From Dehalococcoidia bacterium UBA1152 (GTDB taxonomy: Bacteria > Chloroflexota > Dehalococcoidia > Lucifugimonadales > UBA2962), in assembly GCA_002311285.1 (NCBI GenBank), contig DBZU01000030.1, positions 36,861 to 42,866 on the forward strand: a stretch of 6,006 bases of DNA, in the 5' to 3' direction. The position numbers were made by a program, and so were the translations under genes. Below, piece after piece: positions 5,281 to 6,006 of the stretch. The notes below the pieces were generated by a model that was not told the origin of the DNA, ran no database searches, and worked only from the letters and a program-made list of their open reading frames with translations. The stretch's first letter is position 1; each line of letters begins with the position of its first letter.

Positions 5281-6006
5281 ATGATAGATATTTCTGTAGG
5301 GCCAAATTTATTTACAATACAAAACGGCATAAACCTAGCCTTGGCTTGGCATGGTATATTTAGTTTGCTTGGTGTAATCACTGCTGTTTATCTTGTAGCA
5401 AGATGGGGACCTATGAAAGGGTTCATTTCTGACGAGATATTATCAATGGCAATCTGGTGTGTATTAGGCGGTTTTATCGGCGCGCGAATTGTACATGTGA
5501 TCGACCATTGGGCTTTCTATTCTGATAACCTTGCACGTATTTTTTTTATATGGCAAGGCGGAATTGGTGTATGGGGAGGTATTTTAGGAGGGCTTCTCGG
5601 CGGTATTTCTTATGTTGCAATTATGAGAGTCCCCGTCGCTAAATGGGGAGTTCTTATGGATATGACTGCCCCTGCCTTGTTATTAGCGCAAACAATTGGG
5701 CGGCTAGGGGACATAGCAAATGGAGAGCATTGCGCAAAAGCGGCAAGCCACTTTTTGAGTTTTACTTGGAGCCATCCTCAAACATTGGCATCAAATTGTG
5801 CAGCGGGGTTTGTGACCGGAGCAGAACCAGTAATTCTTTATGAAATTGTGGGGAACTGTATTATTTTAGCAATAATTTGGTCTCTGAGAGACCGTTTAAA
5901 GCCAGCTGGAATGTTGTGGGCCGTCTACTTGTCTTTATATTCATTAGCAAGATTTGGCATAAGTTTCGCCCGGGAAGACAGAATATGGGCTTGGGGAATG
6001 CAGGAA
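5281..6006 (+). CDS. lgt: Lgt, prolipoprotein diacylglyceryl transferase (3' end outside window)
   Basis: Lgt moves a diacylglyceryl group from phosphatidylglycerol to the lipobox cysteine of prolipoproteins in the cytoplasmic membrane. The 242 visible residues show the family plan. The N-terminus MIDISVGPNLFTI is followed by AWHG (22-25) and several membrane segments, then WQGGIGVWGG (91-100), the signature GRLGDIANGE (140-149) with R141, FTWSHPQTLA (161-170), AEPVILYEIV (181-190) and SLARFGISFAREDR (221-234) with R224, the likely match to E. coli R239. Compared with E. coli, about 20-50 residues of the C-terminus are missing beyond the right edge, and no stop codon occurs in the window. The ATG at 5281 is chosen because the family N-terminus begins there, although no good Shine-Dalgarno precedes it. 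The gene diverges from xerD. Several E. coli active-site positions differ: Y26 to H24, H103 to W98, N146 to D144, E243 to S228. Confidence 0.93.
   Translation, partial: MIDISVGPNLFTIQNGINLALAWHGIFSLLGVITAVYLVARWGPMKGFISDEILSMAIWCVLGGFIGARIVHVIDHWAFYSDNLARIFFIWQGGIGVWGGILGGLLGGISYVAIMRVPVAKWGVLMDMTAPALLLAQTIGRLGDIANGEHCAKAASHFLSFTWSHPQTLASNCAAGFVTGAEPVILYEIVGNCIILAIIWSLRDRLKPAGMLWAVYLSLYSLARFGISFAREDRIWAWGMQE

Noticed and set aside
5643..5843. 66-residue plus-strand reading frame inside lgt
   Set aside because: It is a +1 shadow of lgt, whose own frame carries the family signature through the same bases.

Overview
The window is ordinary bacterial chromosome, A+T-rich, with compact gene spacing and no mobile element, CRISPR array, rRNA or tRNA that I can recognise. 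The style of UvrC, the slipin and Lgt (for example the Lgt signature reading GRLGDIANGE) recalls Chloroflexota, possibly the marine SAR202/Dehalococcoidia side. This placement is from memory of family sequences and is only moderately secure.

Layout. Left (1-1539, + strand): the C-terminal part of a membrane NfeD protein, cut by the window edge, then a slipin/stomatin-like SPFH protein. These two families are classic genomic and functional partners in membrane quality control or microdomain organisation. Middle (5074 down to 1555, - strand): a co-directional run of four genes read from right to left. It holds a XerC/XerD-type tyrosine recombinase, an unrecognised 111-residue single-pass membrane protein with a very basic N-terminus, the nucleotide excision repair nuclease UvrC, and a small ABM-fold (antibiotic biosynthesis monooxygenase-like) protein starting with GTG. 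The two blocks converge with only 15 bases between stop codons. Right (5281-6006, + strand): lgt, prolipoprotein diacylglyceryl transferase, diverging from xerD across a 206-bp intergenic region and cut by the right edge. It is a clear gene although its reading frame has no stop inside the window.

How the genes fit together. NfeD/slipin and Lgt act at the cytoplasmic membrane. XerD-like and UvrC serve chromosome dimer resolution and DNA repair. The ABM-like protein may be oxidative or quinone-related housekeeping, but its substrate cannot be read from sequence. I find no convincing undescribed system. The points most worth a second look are the slipin without the usual N-terminal membrane hairpin, the 111-residue basic/membrane protein between xerD and uvrC, and an Lgt that differs from the E. 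coli enzyme at several functionally important positions while keeping the key arginines.
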